This document shows, in pieces, positions 61,403 through 64,000 of a stretch of DNA of 64,000 nucleotides (within the stretch, counting starts at the first letter, position 1; every line of letters starts with the position of its first letter). The position numbers and the translations under genes are program-made. This DNA comes from Candidatus Saccharicenans sp. (GTDB lineage Bacteria > Acidobacteriota > Aminicenantia > Aminicenantales > Saccharicenantaceae), in the NCBI GenBank assembly GCA_030017715.1, contig JASEIU010000001.1, forward strand, positions 589,834 through 653,833, in the 5' to 3' direction. The notes below the pieces were generated by a model. That model was given only the letters and a program-made list of their open reading frames with translations, ran no database searches and was not told the DNA's origin.

Positions 61403-62071
61403 TTATAATTCCGGCATCTCGATCTCTACCTCCAGGCGGCAGGTGGCCAGAATCCGGTCGGTTATGTTGGGTCCGGACCTGACGACACCGATGCAGACCA
61501 TCAGAAAATCGCTGGGGTCGGTGGTATTGAACCCGGCTTCGTCATCGATCAGGAAGACCGTATAACGGTATCTCAGGTCCAGGTTGCCGTTGCGGTCATA
61601 GACAAAAGGTTCTTCAAAAAACACAACCTGGAGTGGGTTGTCGGCCTGGCCGTTCCGGTCCTGGTCCAGCAGCTCCAGTACCTGTTCATCGGTCAGACGG
61701 CGGAAGTAATTAGGGTTGGGAGTGTTCAGATTCATATTTATGAAGGGAATATCGATGCCCGTCGGGCTGGTCAGATAACGGTCTCCAAAGCTGCCCCAGG
61801 TTCCGGAGGCCAGGCTGTCTTCGATGACCATCCTGGCGGCATCAAAACCGGCTTCAGCGGCGTTGAAAGCTTCTTCCTGGTAGCGCATGCTGGCTGAAAC
61901 TTTGGGGCCGGAGCTGGTTACAGTCAAAACCGCCACGCCAACTGTCAGCATAAAAGCCAGCACTAAGATTACGGCAATCAGGCCCGACCCGGAGGGCTGG
62001 TTATTCTTTTTTATGCTTATGGCCATGTTTGTTCTTATCCCGCTTATTTTCATCCCCGATACTCCCATCAT
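61403..62071 (-). CDS. pilX: PilX-like minor pilin
   Basis: 222 residues. A short basic N-terminus precedes SGSGLIAVILVLAFMLTVGVAVL, the hydrophobic pilin helix, followed by SASMRYQEEAFNAAEAGFDA, typical of PilX N-termini. Prepilin cleavage after Gly is expected, though the leader is longer than usual. Two starts are possible: 62071 with GGAG 11 nt upstream, or 62053 with GGAG 8 nt upstream. It lies 19 nt downstream of pilW. Confidence 0.8.
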   Translation of the reverse strand: MMGVSGMKISGIRTNMAISIKKNNQPSGSGLIAVILVLAFMLTVGVAVLTVTSSGPKVSASMRYQEEAFNAAEAGFDAARMVIEDSLASGTWGSFGDRYLTSPTGIDIPFINMNLNTPNPNYFRRLTDEQVLELLDQDRNGQADNPLQVVFFEEPFVYDRNGNLDLRYRYTVFLIDDEAGFNTTDPSDFLMVCIGVVRSGPNITDRILATCRLEVEIEMPEL

Positions 62072-62090
62072 TTTGGCTTTTTCTCCAAAT

Positions 62091-63239
62091 TTATCTTTGC
62101 CCTTGATTGTAGAGATTCAAGCTTAAATTCCTGACGTTGGCCGTGGTTTCCAGAACAAACCGGCGGCGGTAGTCGTCGGTGTTACTGCCGATCGAATCGG
62201 ACACAGAAGGTCGGCGATAGTTATGGATGTTGGCCGGAACTTTTCCTGAAACTGAGACAAATCGGTTCGGTGTCCTTCCCACAATGATCAGTCTTATCTG
62301 CCGGATCAGAGAAATCTGGTCATCGGTCCAGCTGATATCCCAGGGGCGAAAGCCATCGAGCAGGCCGTCGCCGTCGAGGTCGCCGTTATATTCAAACTGC
62401 AGGTCTTCAATGTTCTGGGCTAAGGGCAGATGAATACCGTTATTGGTTACATAAAGAATTCCCGGTTCACCAACATATCCTCTCTGGCCGGCGGTCAGAC
62501 CGGGGAATAAAACGGACCCGTAATTTCCGGTGGTGTCCAGCCAGAATTCTTTAACATTGGCGAACATGATCAGTCCGTTGTCAAAATCATCTGACTGACA
62601 GTTGGAAGTAGCCATCAGACCCCGCGGGGGGTCAATTCCCGGAGCCAGTCCGGGAGACATGTTAAATTTTTCGTTGGTGCCGCCCTGACTCCAGGTGATA
62701 TGGGTTATCATTCTAACCTCTCCTTCCCGGCAGGGAGACTGGGGATTGGGAAGAATCAGGACTATTTTGTTCATATAAAACTCCGCCGGATAGGGGAAGG
62801 TCTCAAAGCTTCCGTCATAGACGGAGACTGTGACCGAACTGCCCTGATACTCCTGAATTCTCAGGTTGAGGGGATCATCCATGTTTCCCAGGACAATCAG
62901 CCGGTCGGGCCTGACTTCGGAGCCCTGGTCTTCATTGTTGAAACCTTCAAGGGCAAACATTCCGAACTCCGGCGGCAGGCCGGAACCGGCCATTCTCAGG
63001 TCGCGGGCCATAAGAAACATGGCCGAGCGTACATCGTGCTGGAGTTCAGCATATTGCTGCTGGTCAACTGAAATCTGATTGCTTCGGGAATACAGGGTTA
63101 AAGCTCCCACGATGACGATAACCATGATGGCTGAAGCCACCAGAACTTCAATCATGGTAAAGCCCGCCGGTCCGGGTTTTCGATTCTTAAACTCCCGGTT
63201 TGCTTTTTTTATATTCATAGCTTTTATGCCGAGCCTCAT
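62091..63239 (-). CDS. pilW: PilW-like minor pilin
   Basis: 382 residues. The type III signal is PAG-FTMIEVLVASAIMVIVIV (Gly, then Phe, Glu at +5), followed by SNQISVDQQQYAELQHDVRSAMFLM and RDLRMAGSG, as in PilW. Start ATG 63239 has AAGGAG 8 nt upstream. It belongs to the minor pilin operon fimT/U-pilV-pilW-pilX-pilY1, whose products prime pilus assembly. Confidence 0.85.
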   Translation of the reverse strand: MRLGIKAMNIKKANREFKNRKPGPAGFTMIEVLVASAIMVIVIVGALTLYSRSNQISVDQQQYAELQHDVRSAMFLMARDLRMAGSGLPPEFGMFALEGFNNEDQGSEVRPDRLIVLGNMDDPLNLRIQEYQGSSVTVSVYDGSFETFPYPAEFYMNKIVLILPNPQSPCREGEVRMITHITWSQGGTNEKFNMSPGLAPGIDPPRGLMATSNCQSDDFDNGLIMFANVKEFWLDTTGNYGSVLFPGLTAGQRGYVGEPGILYVTNNGIHLPLAQNIEDLQFEYNGDLDGDGLLDGFRPWDISWTDDQISLIRQIRLIIVGRTPNRFVSVSGKVPANIHNYRRPSVSDSIGSNTDDYRRRFVLETTANVRNLSLNLYNQGQR

Positions 63240-63249
63240 TGATTTCTCC

Positions 63250-63762
63250 TTATCTGGAAATAAAGGTATGGATATAGGCTCTGACCCGGTACCTGTCAGG
63301 GCTGGCTATCAATTGATCCCTGGCGACATTCCTGGCAAAAATGGGAAAAACCATGACCAGGACGTTAAAACTGGCAGTGTTGGCGACCTGGGATGGGGTG
63401 ACCACCGTCAGTCTTCGGAAATCCGGTGTCCCGTCTTGATTGATGTCGATGATTTCATCGTTGCTTTCCCCGATGTTAACCGCAGGGAAGGCGCTCAATT
63501 CATCAAGAGTCAGTGTCCTGAGATAATCAATCTGCTGCTGGGCCAGGAAAATGGCGTTGCTCATCTCATTCGACCTGAGATTCTGCATGACGCTAAGGGT
63601 AAAGAGCTGAGCCAGGCTGACAAAGACCACAGTCACCAGAGCCAGACTGATGATGACTTCTATCAGAGTGAAACCTTCCGCTTGATCTGCCTTCCTTACT
63701 CTGGATCTCATCATCTTCTCTTTTGCCCTCCACATCATATTCATTTTGTAGAAAGGTTTCAT
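63250..63762 (-). CDS. pilV: PilV-like minor pilin
   Basis: 170 residues. The prepilin signal is AEG-FTLIEVIISLALVTVVFV, with Glu at +5. The mature part has NAIFLAQQQIDYLRTL, typical of PilV. The first ATG (63762) has GGGGG upstream; a second pair of ATGs near 63714 would give a shorter leader. It starts 15 nt after the preceding pilin's stop. Confidence 0.82.
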   Translation of the reverse strand: MKPFYKMNMMWRAKEKMMRSRVRKADQAEGFTLIEVIISLALVTVVFVSLAQLFTLSVMQNLRSNEMSNAIFLAQQQIDYLRTLTLDELSAFPAVNIGESNDEIIDINQDGTPDFRRLTVVTPSQVANTASFNVLVMVFPIFARNVARDQLIASPDRYRVRAYIHTFISR

Positions 63763-63777
63763 ATCGTTCCCCCATCT

Positions 63778-64000
63778 TCAGCTTTTAGCTTTTTTGTAGC
63801 CTATGGACCCACCGGCGTAGACGGTCAGGATTCTCTGATCCTCCTGACCCAGATTCTTGAGCTTGGCGCTTTGCAGGATAATTCTGAAAGTCTGAGGAGA
63901 GCCGAAATCGTAGTTAGCCACTATTCCCAGTGGTGAAAACACTATCTGCTCGTTGCCAGACGGAAGCTGGATCTTAGGGTTGAATTTAGGGGGCAGTGTT
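63778..64000 (-). CDS. GspH/FimT-type pseudopilin, C-terminal part
   Basis: Partial gene: the 5' end lies beyond the window. The 73 visible residues include QLPSGNEQIVFSPLGIV, TFRIILQSAKLKNLG and DQRILTVYAGGSIGYKK, matching the C-terminal pattern of FimT/FimU (a strand with a prG turn, then I-V-x-x-x-G). It is the first visible gene of the pilin operon, immediately before pilV. The N-terminal pilin helix cannot be checked. Confidence 0.7.
   Translation of the reverse strand, partial: TLPPKFNPKIQLPSGNEQIVFSPLGIVANYDFGSPQTFRIILQSAKLKNLGQEDQRILTVYAGGSIGYKKAKS

Noticed and set aside
1-64000. CRISPR arrays, insertion sequences, integrases, phage genes, restriction or toxin-antitoxin systems
   Set aside because: None seen on reading; the only nuclease-fold protein appears inactive and lies alone, and the thermonuclease is exported.

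Overview
The window looks like a chromosome segment of an uncultured, anaerobic, Gram-negative-type bacterium of moderate GC. The gene content best fits candidate phylum Aminicenantes or a nearby Acidobacteriota-like lineage; that is inference from gene content, not a phylogeny. Evidence for anaerobic fermentation is a four-subunit 2-oxoacid:ferredoxin oxidoreductase, HypF, a tandem 2-hydroxyacyl-CoA-dehydratase-type activase, a small ferredoxin and a membrane heterodisulfide-reductase-like protein. Peptide and amino acid use is suggested by M14, S9 and M20 peptidases or hydrolases, three amidohydrolases, a PutP-type symporter and urocanate hydratase. Outer-membrane barrel proteins and a type IV pilus locus imply a double membrane.

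Layout. 0.4-6 kb: mutM, tRNA-Arg(CCT), a degenerate nuclease-fold protein, a TPR protein, ferredoxin, an M50 membrane protease and a zinc-ribbon membrane protein. 6-12.4 kb (minus): queH-hypF, then an outer-membrane barrel, secreted carboxypeptidase and coiled-coil protein in one tight operon. 12.4-19.4 kb: fabH, then on the minus strand porGDAB with a TlpA-like thioredoxin, and thiC-nfo. 19.7-24 kb (plus): a secreted protein, rsmD, an unknown protein, rpmE, prfA, prmC. 24-29 kb: a cyclic-di-GMP module, with an HD-GYP protein and a GAF-GGDEF-PilZ protein flanking a coiled-coil protein. 29-32 kb: gltX-hutU, overlapping. 32-39.4 kb (minus): a 30-residue membrane peptide and its symporter, a zinc ribbon, a phosphofructokinase with an altered ATP loop, and the giant activase. 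39.5-47.5 kb: prolyl oligopeptidase, and a four-gene hydrolase operon in which two of three amidohydrolase paralogues have lost their metal ligands. 48-55.6 kb: a small barrel, the Fe-S membrane reductase, tRNA-Arg(CCG) with an adjoining exported nuclease and double OB-fold protein, an MsrB-MsrA fusion and two membrane proteins. 55.7-64 kb (minus): a FakA-FakB-like fusion, then minor pilins (FimT/U, PilV, PilW, PilX) and a PilY1-like protein whose N-terminal half is FG-GAP repeats. The last pilin gene runs off the window.

Gene organisation is compact: ATGA or GTGA start/stop overlaps are frequent (queH/hypF, porD/A/B, gltX/hutU, the amidohydrolases, the small peptide/symporter, nuclease/OB protein). 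Many intergenic regions carry good sigma-70-like promoters with 17-nt spacers and a TAAAAT-type -10. At mutM, queH and the gene at 19681 the -10 box sits so close to the start codon that the transcript would be leaderless or nearly so. No phage, insertion sequence or CRISPR array was seen. The least ordinary features are the tiny symporter-associated gene, the pseudo-amidohydrolase operon, the altered phosphofructokinase, the FG-GAP PilY1 and the possible leaderless promoters.
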